Assembly (NCBI RefSeq): GCF_001279775.1
Contig: NZ_LGDG01000063.1
Location: 74,302-138,301 of the forward strand
Length of the DNA: 64,000 nucleotides
Source: Streptomyces sp. MMG1533
GTDB lineage: Bacteria; Actinomycetota; Actinomycetes; Streptomycetales; Streptomycetaceae
Direction: 5' to 3'
The translations under genes were made by a program, and so were the position numbers. The notes under the pieces were generated by a model. The model saw nothing but the letters and a program-made list of their open reading frames with translations, ran no database searches and was not told the origin of the DNA. Below, piece after piece: positions 24,544 through 32,959 of this stretch; position 1 is the first letter of the stretch; each line of letters starts with the position of its first letter.

Positions 24544-25527
24544 ATGCACGCTGGACTGAAGATCACCACGTTCGCCGCCGCGCTGGCCGCGACCTTCGGC
24601 ACCGCCTACGGCGTGGGCAAGGGTCTCGACCCCCTGGTCGAGGACAGCGCGCCCCCGCGTCACGAGAGCCACCGCGAGGCGTCGTCGACCTCCTCACCGG
24701 ACGGAGGGGGCGGCCATGCGGAGCAGGGGGCGGAGCCGTCCGGCGGGCTGCAGATCTCCGAGAAGGGCTACACCCTCGACCTCCAGACCCCGCGGGTGGC
24801 CGCGGGGCGCGCTGCCGACCTGCGCTTCGTCATCCGCGACGACAGTGGCCGTGCGGTCACCGCCTACCAGCGGGAACACGACAAGGAACTCCACCTCATC
24901 GTGGCCTCCCGCGACCTGGTCACCTACCGCCACCTGCACCCCAGCCGTGCCACGGACGGCACCTGGAGCATCCCCGTCGACCTGCCCCGCGCGGGCGGTT
25001 ACCGCGTCTTCGCCGACTTCACCCCGGCGAAGAAGGACGCCGAGAACCTCACCCTCGGCGCGGATCTGGCGGCTTCGGGCCCCTATGAGCCGCAGCGCAT
25101 GCCGGCGCCGAGCGACACCGCCCGGATCGACGGCTACGAGGTCGAGCTGGACGGCTCCCTGCGCCCGGGCGCGGCAGACGACCTGACCCTGAACGTGTCC
25201 CGGAACGGCAAGCCGGTCACCGACCTCCAGCCCTACCTCGGTGCGTACGGCCATCTGGTCGCCCTGCGCGCCGGCGACCTCGCCTACCTCCATGTCCACC
25301 CGAACGGCGAGCCCGGCGACGGCACGACCGAGCCCGGCCCGGCCGTCTCGTTCACGGCCACGGCTCCGAGCGGCGGCACCTACCGGCTCTTCCTCGACTT
25401 CAAGCACGACGGGGAGGTCCACACCGCCGCGTTCACGGTCCGGGCGGGGGCGGCAGCCGGCGACGAGCCCTCCGGTGCACCCGCGTCTCCGGGTGCCCAC
25501 GAGGCCTCGGGCGGCCACGGGCACTGA
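24544..25527 (+). CDS. Secreted His-rich protein of the copper locus
   Basis: 327 residues with an N-terminal signal or anchor ([28 protein letters not shown]). Two beta-sandwich-like halves follow, each ending in a matching His motif: YRHLHPS near 136 and AYLHVHPNG near 254. The tail [11 protein letters not shown] is His-rich. These motifs, the Met/His content ([15 protein letters not shown]) and the shared copper operators point to extracytoplasmic copper binding, perhaps as a chaperone or buffer for CopA. No named family that I can confirm. Proteins of this pattern are common beside actinobacterial copper ATPases. Confidence 0.8.
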   Translation: MHAGLKITTFAAALAATFGTAYGVGKGLDPLVEDSAPPRHESHREASSTSSPDGGGGHAEQGAEPSGGLQISEKGYTLDLQTPRVAAGRAADLRFVIRDDSGRAVTAYQREHDKELHLIVASRDLVTYRHLHPSRATDGTWSIPVDLPRAGGYRVFADFTPAKKDAENLTLGADLAASGPYEPQRMPAPSDTARIDGYEVELDGSLRPGAADDLTLNVSRNGKPVTDLQPYLGAYGHLVALRAGDLAYLHVHPNGEPGDGTTEPGPAVSFTATAPSGGTYRLFLDFKHDGEVHTAAFTVRAGAAAGDEPSGAPASPGAHEASGGHGH

Positions 25528-25547
25528 GGGTGCCTCGGTGGGCTCCC

Positions 25548-27374
25548 TCAGCCGAGGGCCCGGTCGAGGTTGAACGCGGCGCTGATCAGGGCGAGATGGG
25601 TGAAGGCCTGGGGGAAGTTGCCCTGTTGCTCGCCGGTGTGGCTGATCTCCTCGGCGTACAGGCCCAGATGGTTGGCGTACGTGAGCATCTTCTCGAAGGC
25701 GAGCCGCGCCTCGTCGATCCGCCCGGCGTGGACCATGGCCTCGACGTACCAGAACGAGCAGATGGAGAACGTGCCCTCGTCGCCGCGCAGTCCGTCGGGG
25801 CTCGCCTGTGGGTCGTAGCGGTAGACCAGCGAGTCGGACACCAGGTCGTGGGTGAGTGCGTCCAGTGTGGACAGCCACTTGGGGTCGGTCGGCGCGATGA
25901 ACTTCGTCAACGGCATCATCAGGACGGCCGCGTCGAGCACGTCGCCGTCCTCGTGCTGTACGAAGGCCTGGCGGGCCTCGGACCAGCCCCGCTTCATGAT
26001 CCGCCGGTAGATCGTGTCGCGGGACTCCCGCCAGCGGGACAGGTCTGCGGGCAGGCCGCGCCGGTTGGCCATGCGGATCGCCCGCTCGATCGCCACCCAG
26101 CACATCAGCCGCGAGTACAGGAAGTTCTTGCGTCCGCCGCGCGTCTCCCAGATGCCTTCGTCGGGCTGGTCCCAGTGCTCGCACACCCAGTCCACCAGGG
26201 CGCACACGTCGTCCCACTGGCCGCTGGAGATCGGCTTGGCCCACTTGTCGTAGAGGTAGATCGAGTCGATCAGTGCGCCGTAGATGTCGAGTTGGAGCTG
26301 CTCGGCCGCTCCGTTGCCGATGCGTACCGGCGCGGAGCCCTGGTGTCCCTCCAGGTGGGCGAGTTCACGCTCGGGCAGGTCGGTGCGGCCGTCGATGCCG
26401 TACATGATCTGCAGGGGGCCCGACGGCTTGCCGTCGCCCGGAGTGATGTGCCGGGTCACGAACTTCATGAACGCCTCGGCCTCGCCGGTGAAGCCCAGTC
26501 GCAGCAACGCGTACACGCAGAAGGCGGCGTCGCGTACCCACACGTACCGGTAGTCCCAGTTGCGCTCGCCGCCGAGCTGCTCGGGCAGACTCGTCGTCGG
26601 GGCGGCCACGATCGCGCCGGTCGGGGCGTACGTCAGCAGCTTCAGTGTGAGGGCCGAGCGGTGCACCCTCTCCCGCCAGCGGCCCCGGTACTTGGAGGCG
26701 GACAGCCAGCGCCGCCAGTACGCGACCGTGGTGGTGAACTGCTCCTCGGCCTCCGTCCGCGCGCACCGGCGTGGTGCCACCTCGCCGCCCACCTGGTCCA
26801 GCGCGAACACCGCCGACTCGCCCTCGGCGAGCTTGAAGTCGGCCCGCGCGTCCTGGCCGTCGGTCTCCAGCGGCACGGTCGCGGTCAGCCCGAGGGACAG
26901 TTCGGCGGACTCGAAGACCGCGACGTCGCCCTCCATGCGCACGGTGTGCGGCCGGCCGCCGTAGTCGAACCGCGGTGCCACGCGCGTGCTGAACGGGAGG
27001 GAGCCGCGCACGCACAGAACCCGCCGGATCAGCCGGTGACGTTCGGTCTCCACCGAGTCGTCGCCGACCGGCATGAAGTCCTGCACCTCGCCGACGCCGT
27101 CCTCGGTGAAGAACCGGGTGATCAGGACGTTGGTGTCGGGGAAGTAGAACTGCTTGGTGCGGGCCGGCACGCTCGCCGCCAGCTCGAAGCAGCCGCCCTT
27201 CTCCGCGTCCAGGACCGAGGCGAAGACGCTCGGGGCGTCGAAGGAGGGGCAGCAGTACCAGTCGATCGTGCCGTTGGTGCCTACCAAGGCCACGCTGCGC
27301 AGGTCGCCGATCAGACCGTGCTCGGCGATCGGCAGATAACGCGCGGTCCCGGACACGTGCTGTGGATCGTCCAT
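25548..27374 (-). CDS. Glycoside hydrolase family 15 (trehalase/glucoamylase)
   Basis: 608 residues. ATG 27374 is chosen because GGAGG lies five bases upstream; ATG 27386 would start on top of it. The N-terminal super-beta-sandwich begins YLPIAEHGLIGDLRSVALVGTNGTIDWYCCPSFDAPSVFASVLD, a hallmark of bacterial GH15. The (alpha/alpha)6 barrel carries NWDYRYVWVRDAAF (substrate subsite), QLDIYGALIDSIYLYDKW, GIWETRGGRKNFLYSRLMCWVA with catalytic Glu, and a final GNFPQAFTHLALISAAFNLD. Actinobacterial members are often alpha,alpha-trehalases acting in the cytoplasm, but glucoamylase cannot be excluded. No signal peptide. Confidence 0.9.
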   Translation of the reverse strand: MDDPQHVSGTARYLPIAEHGLIGDLRSVALVGTNGTIDWYCCPSFDAPSVFASVLDAEKGGCFELAASVPARTKQFYFPDTNVLITRFFTEDGVGEVQDFMPVGDDSVETERHRLIRRVLCVRGSLPFSTRVAPRFDYGGRPHTVRMEGDVAVFESAELSLGLTATVPLETDGQDARADFKLAEGESAVFALDQVGGEVAPRRCARTEAEEQFTTTVAYWRRWLSASKYRGRWRERVHRSALTLKLLTYAPTGAIVAAPTTSLPEQLGGERNWDYRYVWVRDAAFCVYALLRLGFTGEAEAFMKFVTRHITPGDGKPSGPLQIMYGIDGRTDLPERELAHLEGHQGSAPVRIGNGAAEQLQLDIYGALIDSIYLYDKWAKPISSGQWDDVCALVDWVCEHWDQPDEGIWETRGGRKNFLYSRLMCWVAIERAIRMANRRGLPADLSRWRESRDTIYRRIMKRGWSEARQAFVQHEDGDVLDAAVLMMPLTKFIAPTDPKWLSTLDALTHDLVSDSLVYRYDPQASPDGLRGDEGTFSICSFWYVEAMVHAGRIDEARLAFEKMLTYANHLGLYAEEISHTGEQQGNFPQAFTHLALISAAFNLDRALG

Positions 27375-27462
27375 CGCAGCCTCCATGTGCCGACACGCAC
27401 CTCAGCCTCAGGCTCAGCTTAGGGGGCTCGGACGGCGCGGCGCCGAGGGAAGGAGACATGTG

Positions 27463-27508
27463 ATTTGCCTAAAGGTGTTAGGTAAATACACAATGCTTTC
27501 AGGTAAAT
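27463..27508 (+). promoter_or_regulatory. Operator and promoter of the TetR gene
   Basis: ATTTGCCTAA (27463-27472) and TTAGGTAAAT (27478-27487) are near-perfect inverted arms around AGGTG. A third half copy, TCAGGTAAAT, lies at 27499-27508. TTGCCT (27465-27470), 16 bp, TACACA (27487-27492) is a matching promoter that the palindrome overlaps. The layout fits autorepression by the TetR protein 13 bp downstream. Confidence 0.65.
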
Positions 27509-27520
27509 GAAGGGTGGCTG

Positions 27521-28096
27521 ATGGCGCGCGCAGGACTGACCACGGAACGCCTGGTGCGGGCGGGAGCCGAGTTGGCCGACGAGGTCGGCTTCGACCAGGT
27601 GACCGTCTCGGCGCTCGCCAGGCGGTTCGACGTCAAGGTCGCGAGTCTGTACTCGCACGTGAAGAACTCCCAGGACCTCAGGACCGGGATCGCCCTGCTC
27701 GCCCTGGAGGAACTCGCCGACCGGGGCGCCGCCGCCCTGGCCGGCCGGGCCGGCAAGGACGCCCTCACCGCCTTCGCCAACGTCTACCGCGACTACGCCC
27801 GGGAGCACCCCGGCCGGTATGCCGCGGCCCAGCTGAGGCTCTCTCCGGAGGCGGCGGCCGCCAGTGCCGGGGGCAGACACGCACAGATGACGCGGGCGAT
27901 CCTGCGCGGCTATGACCTGACGGAGCCGGACCGGACACATGCGGTCCGGCTGCTGGGCAGCGTCTTCCACGGCTACGTCAGCCTGGAGCTGGGAGGAGGG
28001 TTCAGCCACAGCGCCCCCGACTCGCAGGAGACCTGGTCGAGAGTCATGGACGCCCTCGACGCGCTGTTGCGGAACTGGCCGGCGCCGTCCACGTAG
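27521..28096 (+). CDS. TetR-family transcriptional regulator
   Basis: 191 residues. The N-terminal helix-turn-helix reads LVRAGAELADEVGFDQVTVSALARRFDVKVASLYSHVKNSQDLRTGI, close to the TetR consensus. The C-terminal half is the ligand and dimer domain, of the TetR_C/WHG type (HGYVSLELGGGFSH). An inverted repeat with promoter directly upstream indicates autoregulation. The SGNH hydrolase gene 57 bp downstream on the same strand is the most likely regulated partner; the divergent GH15 gene is another. Confidence 0.92.
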   Translation: MARAGLTTERLVRAGAELADEVGFDQVTVSALARRFDVKVASLYSHVKNSQDLRTGIALLALEELADRGAAALAGRAGKDALTAFANVYRDYAREHPGRYAAAQLRLSPEAAAASAGGRHAQMTRAILRGYDLTEPDRTHAVRLLGSVFHGYVSLELGGGFSHSAPDSQETWSRVMDALDALLRNWPAPST

Positions 28097-28153
28097 TCCG
28101 CTCGGTTCGCACAGTCCATCCGGTTCCGGCACATTGATCAACAGGTTGAGGCA

Positions 28154-29341
28154 ATGCACACCAAGGACAACTGGACCACCACGCCCATCACCATGGACCT
28201 CCTGCGCGGAGCCCTCGACCTGGAGCGCACCGAGCACGGTGTGCTGCCGCACCGGGTGCCCGCCCGGGCCCGCGCCCAGTGCGCCGACGGGCAACTGGCC
28301 ATGGCCGAGTCCCAGCCCTCCGGCGTTCGGCTGGCCTTCCGCACCCGGGCGACCGCCGTCGAACTGGACACGCTGCCCACCAAGCGGTTCTACGTGGGTG
28401 CACCGCCGCGCCCGGACGGCGTGTACGAGCTGCTCGTCGACGGTCGCCCGACGGGCCGTGGCAGTGTGACGGACGGCCACACCCTGACCATCGACATGAC
28501 CACCGGGAGTGTCGAGCACCGGCCCGGGCGGCCCGGCACCCTCCGCTTCACCGACCTCCCCGACGGGCTCAAGGACGTCGAGATCTGGCTGCCGCACAAC
28601 GAGACCACCGAACTCGTCGCCCTGCGCACCGACGCCCCCGTCGAGCCCGCCCCGGACCCTGGCCGCAGGGTGTGGCTGCACCACGGCAGCTCGATCAGCC
28701 ACGGCTCCGACGCCGCCGGGCCCACCGGTATCTGGCCGGTCCTTGCCGCCTCCCTCGGCGGCGTGGAACTGATCAACCTGGGTCTGGGCGGCAGCGCCCT
28801 GCTCGACCCGTTCACCGCCCGCACCCTGCGGGACACGCCCGCCGACCTGATCAGCGTCAAGATCGGAATCAACCTGGTCAACGCCGACGTGATGCGCCTG
28901 CGCGCCTTCACCCCCGCCGTCCACGGCTTCCTCGACACCGTCCGCGAAGGGCACCCCACCACTGAGCTGCTGGTCGTCTCGCCCATCCTGTGCCCGATCC
29001 ACGAGGACACGCCGGGCCCCACCGCCCCGGACCTCACCAACCTCGGCACCGGGCAACTGCGGTTCGTGGCCATGGGCGATCCGGCGGAGCGCGCGAGCGG
29101 GAAACTGACCCTGGGCGTCATACGGGACGAGCTGGCCCGGATCGTGACGCAGCGAACGGCCGAGGACCCGCACCTGCACTACCTCGACGGCCGCGACCTC
29201 TACGGCGAGGCGGACTCCGCCGAGCTTCCGCTGCCCGACAACCTCCACCCGGACGCCGCCACCCACCGCCACCTCGGCGAACGCTTCGCCGAGCTGGCCT
29301 TCGCGAGCGACGGGCCCTTCGCGGAACCCGGCGGCAACTGA
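28154..29341 (+). CDS. SGNH/GDSL-type esterase-like hydrolase
   Basis: 395 residues, no signal peptide. Residues 1-170 form a beta-rich front domain, followed by an SGNH hydrolase domain. Block I is LHHGSSISHGSD with nucleophile Ser, block II has NLGLGGSALLD (Gly), block III KIGINLVN (Asn), and block V DNLHPDAATHRHLG with Asp and His. The block I motif GSSISHG replaces the classic GDSL, as in the GDSL-like lipase/acylhydrolase group. It probably removes an acyl ester from a sugar or a secondary metabolite. It follows the TetR gene and is likely controlled by it. Confidence 0.85.
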   Translation: MHTKDNWTTTPITMDLLRGALDLERTEHGVLPHRVPARARAQCADGQLAMAESQPSGVRLAFRTRATAVELDTLPTKRFYVGAPPRPDGVYELLVDGRPTGRGSVTDGHTLTIDMTTGSVEHRPGRPGTLRFTDLPDGLKDVEIWLPHNETTELVALRTDAPVEPAPDPGRRVWLHHGSSISHGSDAAGPTGIWPVLAASLGGVELINLGLGGSALLDPFTARTLRDTPADLISVKIGINLVNADVMRLRAFTPAVHGFLDTVREGHPTTELLVVSPILCPIHEDTPGPTAPDLTNLGTGQLRFVAMGDPAERASGKLTLGVIRDELARIVTQRTAEDPHLHYLDGRDLYGEADSAELPLPDNLHPDAATHRHLGERFAELAFASDGPFAEPGGN

Positions 29342-29377
29342 AGCGCTTCGGCGGCCGTAGGGCCTGTTCCAAGAGCC

Positions 29378-30157
29378 TCAGACCGCGACGACCCGCAGCC
29401 CCGCCTCCTCGAACCGTCGTACCGTGTCCGGCCCGGCCGCCGTGTCCGTGACCAGCGTGTCCACGGACTCCGCCGCGCAGATCCGGGCGAAGGCCCGCTG
29501 TCCCAGCTTGCTGGAGTCCGCGGCGACGACCACACGCTCGGCGCGTTCGCAGAGCAGCCGGTTGATCGCCGCCTCCGCCTCGTCGTGCGCGGCGGCACCG
29601 TGCGTGACGTCGAAGGCGACGACGCCGAGGACCGCCACGTCGAGCGTGATCTGGCTCAGCACACCGTCCGCGAGCGGTCCGACGAGCTCGTACGACTGCG
29701 GGCGCGCGACCCCGCCGGTCAGCACGATCTTGAACTGGGGGCGCACGGCCAGCTCGTTGGCGATGTTGAGCGCGTTGGTGACCACGGTCAGCGCGGGCGA
29801 ACCGGACGCCAGGTCACCGCGCACGGCCAAGGCCCGTGCGACCTCGGTCGTGGTCGTCCCGCCGGTGAGCCCGACCGCCTCGCCAGGGGCGACGAGGTCC
29901 GCCACCGCCTTCGCGATGCGCTGTTTCTCGGAGGCGTGGCGGGCCGTCTTGTAGCGCAGCGGCAGCTCGTACGACACCCCGTGCACGACCGCGCCGCCCC
30001 GCGTGCGCACGAGCATCTGCTGCTCGGCCAGCTGGTCGAAGTCGCGCCGAATGGTCGCGGACGAGACCGCCAGCTCGGCGGCCGCCTCCTCGACGTCCAA
30101 CCGGCCGCGCTCGACCAGCAGTTCCAGCAGCGCCTTCCACCGGGCGTCGCGCGACAT
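29378..30157 (-). CDS. DeoR-family transcriptional regulator (AgaR-like)
   Basis: 259 residues. The winged helix reads LLELLVERGRLDVEEAAAELAVSSATIRRDFDQLAEQQMLVRTRGGAV, the DeoR signature. The sensor domain has GLTGGTTTTEVARAL (phosphosugar loop), VLTGGV.RPQSYELVG and VVAADSSKLGQRAFA. It is divergent from a SIS isomerase and class II aldolase pair, the usual arrangement of AgaR-type regulators that respond to amino-sugar phosphates. The intergenic palindrome is its probable operator. Confidence 0.93.
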   Translation of the reverse strand: MSRDARWKALLELLVERGRLDVEEAAAELAVSSATIRRDFDQLAEQQMLVRTRGGAVVHGVSYELPLRYKTARHASEKQRIAKAVADLVAPGEAVGLTGGTTTTEVARALAVRGDLASGSPALTVVTNALNIANELAVRPQFKIVLTGGVARPQSYELVGPLADGVLSQITLDVAVLGVVAFDVTHGAAAHDEAEAAINRLLCERAERVVVAADSSKLGQRAFARICAAESVDTLVTDTAAGPDTVRRFEEAGLRVVAV

Positions 30158-30219
30158 CCGGGCCCTCCGTTCCTCGATCTCCCGGCGACCCTAGCGCACC
30201 CCCACCTCCGTCCGGATGC

Positions 30220-30263
30220 TTGATTGTGCTCGAAACCTGGCTATATTTTGCACGAACAATCAA
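30220..30263 (+). promoter_or_regulatory. Promoter and DeoR operator of the SIS/aldolase operon
   Basis: TTGATT (30220-30225), 16 bp, TATATT (30242-30247) is a strong promoter reading toward the SIS gene. Inverted arms TTGATTGT (30220-30227) and ACAATCAA (30256-30263) bracket it, so one arm covers the -35 and the other lies just past the -10. The divergent DeoR regulator gene starts 63 bp away. Confidence 0.75.
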
Positions 30264-30278
30264 AATGGAGGGTGCGGC

Positions 30279-31160
30279 ATGAGCCATGTCGAGGACGAGC
30301 TGAACAGTCAGCCCGAGTGCTGGACACGCGCGGCGGCCCGGGCGCCGGAGCACGGCGGGGCGCTGCCGGCGCCGGGGGAGCGCGTCGCGATCGTCGGCTG
30401 CGGCACCTCGTACTTCATGGCTCAGGCTGTGGCGGCGCTGCGCGAGGGATCGGGCCAGGGCGAGACGGACGCCTTCGCCGCCTCCGAGTTCCCGCACGGC
30501 CGCTCGTACGACCGGGTCGTCGCCCTCACCCGCTCCGGCACCACCACCGAAGTGCTGGAGCTGCTGGGTGAGTTGCGGGGGCGCACGCGCACGACCGCCA
30601 TCACCGCCGACCCCGCCACCCCCGTCATGGACGCCGCCGAGGACCTCGTCGTCCTCGACTTCGCGGACGAACGGTCGGTCGTGCAGACCCGGTTCGCCAC
30701 CACCGCGCTGACCCTGCTCCGCACCCACCTCGGCCTGCACACCGACGCAGTCGTCGCCGACGCCCGCACCGCGCTCCGCTCGGACCTGCCCCAAGGGCTC
30801 GTGGACTGTGTCCAGTTCACCTTCCTCGGCCGCGGCTGGACCGTCGGGCTGGCCAGCGAGGCCGGGCTGAAGATGCGCGAGGCGTCCCTCGCCTGGACCG
30901 AGGCCTACCCGGCGATGGAGTACCGGCACGGCCCCATCAGCATCACCACCCACGGCACCGCCACCTGGATGCTCGGCGAGGCACCGGACGGCCTGCCCGA
31001 ACAGGTGCGGGAAACCGGCGGGTTGTGGGTCGCGGGCGGCCTCGACCCGCTCGCCGAGCTGGTCCGCGTCCAGCGGCTCGCCGTCGCCGTCGCCGCGGCC
31101 CGCGGCCTGGACCCCGACCGGCCGCGCCACCTCACCCGCTCGGTGATCCTCGCCCCCTGA
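30279..31160 (+). CDS. SIS-domain sugar isomerase/deaminase (AgaS-like)
   Basis: 293 residues from ATG 30279, behind GGAGGG. It has the double SIS fold of GlmS-type isomerases without the glutaminase part: VAIVGCGTSYFMAQAVAAL (first loop), VALTRSGTTTEVLELL (phosphate-binding SRSG-type motif), EAGLKMREASLAWTEAYPAMEYRHGPIS (second SIS, with the E..RHGP active-site stretch). It probably acts on a phosphorylated amino sugar, converting it to a ketose phosphate. It is followed by a class II aldolase, consistent with galactosamine- or ketose-phosphate catabolism. DeoR regulator divergent. Confidence 0.9.
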   Translation: MSHVEDELNSQPECWTRAAARAPEHGGALPAPGERVAIVGCGTSYFMAQAVAALREGSGQGETDAFAASEFPHGRSYDRVVALTRSGTTTEVLELLGELRGRTRTTAITADPATPVMDAAEDLVVLDFADERSVVQTRFATTALTLLRTHLGLHTDAVVADARTALRSDLPQGLVDCVQFTFLGRGWTVGLASEAGLKMREASLAWTEAYPAMEYRHGPISITTHGTATWMLGEAPDGLPEQVRETGGLWVAGGLDPLAELVRVQRLAVAVAAARGLDPDRPRHLTRSVILAP

Positions 31161-31180
31161 CCCTGCCGGAAGGATCAGCC

Positions 31181-32047
31181 GTGCCCCTCGTCACCACCGG
31201 CGAGCTCGTCACCCGCGCCGCCGCCACGCACTCCGCCGTCGCCTCCTTCAACATCATCACGCTGGAACACGTCGAGGCGGTCATCGCCGGTGCGGAGTAC
31301 GTGAGTTCGCCCGTCGTCCTCCAGGTCAGCGAGAACGCCGTCAAGTTCCGCCACGGACGGCTGCTCCCGCTCGCCCGCGCCGCCCTCGCCGCCGCCGAAC
31401 AGGCCGCCGTACCCGTCGCATTGCACCTGGACCACGTGCGGAGCGACAGTCTGCTGCGCCAGGCACCCGAGGCCGGATTCAGCTCCGTCATGTACGACGC
31501 GGCCCGACTGCCGTACGAGGAGAACCTCGCCGCGACCAGAGCCGCCGCCGACTGGGCGCACGCCCAAGGGCTTTGGATCGAGGCCGAGTTGGGCCGGATA
31601 GGCGGCAAGAACGGCGAGTCGCCGTTGGACGCCCACGCCCCCGGAGCCCGCACCGACCCCGCCGAGGCCCGCGCGTTCGTCGCGGACTCCGGCGTCGACG
31701 CCCTCGCCGTGGCCATCGGCAGCTCCCACGCCATGACCACCCGCACCGCCACCCTCGACCACACCCTCCTCAGTCGCCTGACCGGCACACTGGACGTACC
31801 CCTCGTGCTGCACGGCTCGTCCGGAGTACCGGACGACGAGCTGGCCAGGGCCGTCGCGGGCGGCATCACCAAGGTCAACGTCGGCACCGCCCTCAACATC
31901 GCCATGACCGGCGCGATCCGCGAGTTCCTGGCGGCCCGTCCCGAGGCCGTCGACTCACGGGCGTACCTGAGCGTGGGCAGGGAGGCGATGGTGCGGGCGG
32001 TGGCGGGGATCATCCGGGCGCTCGGCTCGGATCCCGTGACGCCCTGA
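31181..32047 (+). CDS. Class II fructose/tagatose-bisphosphate aldolase family
   Basis: 288 residues from GTG 31181 with GGAAGGA upstream. Zinc-site motifs are those of KbaY/GatY/Fba: HLDHV near 83 (catalytic Asp and His), AVAIGSSHAM (His), and VLHGSSGVPDDEL (His), plus ITKVNVGTAL for the phosphate. The usual GG.EDG loop reads ELGRIGGKNGES. It cleaves a ketose phosphate into dihydroxyacetone phosphate and an aldehyde. With the SIS protein and the DeoR regulator it makes a compact amino-sugar/ketohexose catabolic operon. The exact sugar is unknown. Confidence 0.92.
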   Translation: MPLVTTGELVTRAAATHSAVASFNIITLEHVEAVIAGAEYVSSPVVLQVSENAVKFRHGRLLPLARAALAAAEQAAVPVALHLDHVRSDSLLRQAPEAGFSSVMYDAARLPYEENLAATRAAADWAHAQGLWIEAELGRIGGKNGESPLDAHAPGARTDPAEARAFVADSGVDALAVAIGSSHAMTTRTATLDHTLLSRLTGTLDVPLVLHGSSGVPDDELARAVAGGITKVNVGTALNIAMTGAIREFLAARPEAVDSRAYLSVGREAMVRAVAGIIRALGSDPVTP

Positions 32048-32108
32048 GGGGCCAGGGCCGGACGTCCCCGTGCCTCGGCGGCTCAGAGCGTTCCAGAAGC
32101 CGTCCTGA

Positions 32109-32897
32109 CCGTCGTCATCATGCCTGCGGCGCGCGCAGTTCGAACTGGCCTACTGGCGTACCCAGGTGTGGGACACGTATCGCGGCCTGCGGGAGTCGCA
32201 GCGTTGGACCGTGGCCGGTGCCCGCTTCGTGGCTCTGATGGGCACGAGCTGCGGTCTGTGGCAGTCCGAGCGCGTTCCCGCAGACATCGCGGCACTCGCC
32301 GCCGAGGCGGTCGTCGACCACCGCGTCCGCTGGCGGCTGCACCACCTGCGGCCCGATCCCGACGAGGTGTCCGAGCTGGCGGACGGCATGCTCCGCGACG
32401 AGGCCGGACCCTGGCGGCCCCGAACGGTTTCCGCTCTGCGCCCGGACGCGACGGCCCGGTCCCTCGCCACGGGCATGGCCCTCATCCGACGGGCCGCCGT
32501 CGCCCCGTCCCGCTGGTGCGACGACGTTCCGGGACACCACCAGGAGGCCACGAACCCGGCACGGTCCGTGCCGGCGGAGGCCCTGGCCTCGGACACGGCG
32601 CGACTGCTCGGTGACATCGCTCTGGCGCGGAGCCGTTCCGTCAGCGCGGTGACGGCCGATCCGAGCCTTCCGGCTCCCTGGGTGAGCCTGGCGCTCGCCC
32701 TGCGCAGTACCGACGCCGGATCCGAGTCCGAGGCGCGGTGCGCGGCGCGGGCCCTGTCGCACCGCCCCGAACTGGTTCGGGCGGTGTGTGCGGCGGTCCG
32801 GGCCCGTGCGGAAACCGCCCCCGACCCCGTTGCCCTGGCTGCTCGGATCGACCCGCCCCACGCCGGGGTCGACCCGCCGCCGGTCTATCGTCCCTGA
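32109..32897 (+). pseudogene. C-terminal remnant of a HEXXH-motif domain protein
   Basis: An open frame of 262 codons runs from a stop at 32106 to TGA 32895. It begins LRRAQFELAYWRTQVWDTYRGLRESQ without a usable start or ribosome site; the first GTG is 32166. Later segments, AAEAVVDHRVRWRLHHLRPDPDEVSELADG and DPSLPAPWVSLALALRS, match what I recall of the C-terminal part of actinobacterial HEXXH-motif (putative peptide-modifying) proteins. The HEXXH catalytic half is absent and nothing upstream encodes it. I judge it a truncated, probably dead gene; an independently translated short protein from 32166 is possible. Confidence 0.6.
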
Positions 32898-32959
32898 GCC
32901 GCACGGCACGGGTGCCGTGCGCGAACTCGCCCCGCTGACACGGACATTGCCGGGGGCGG

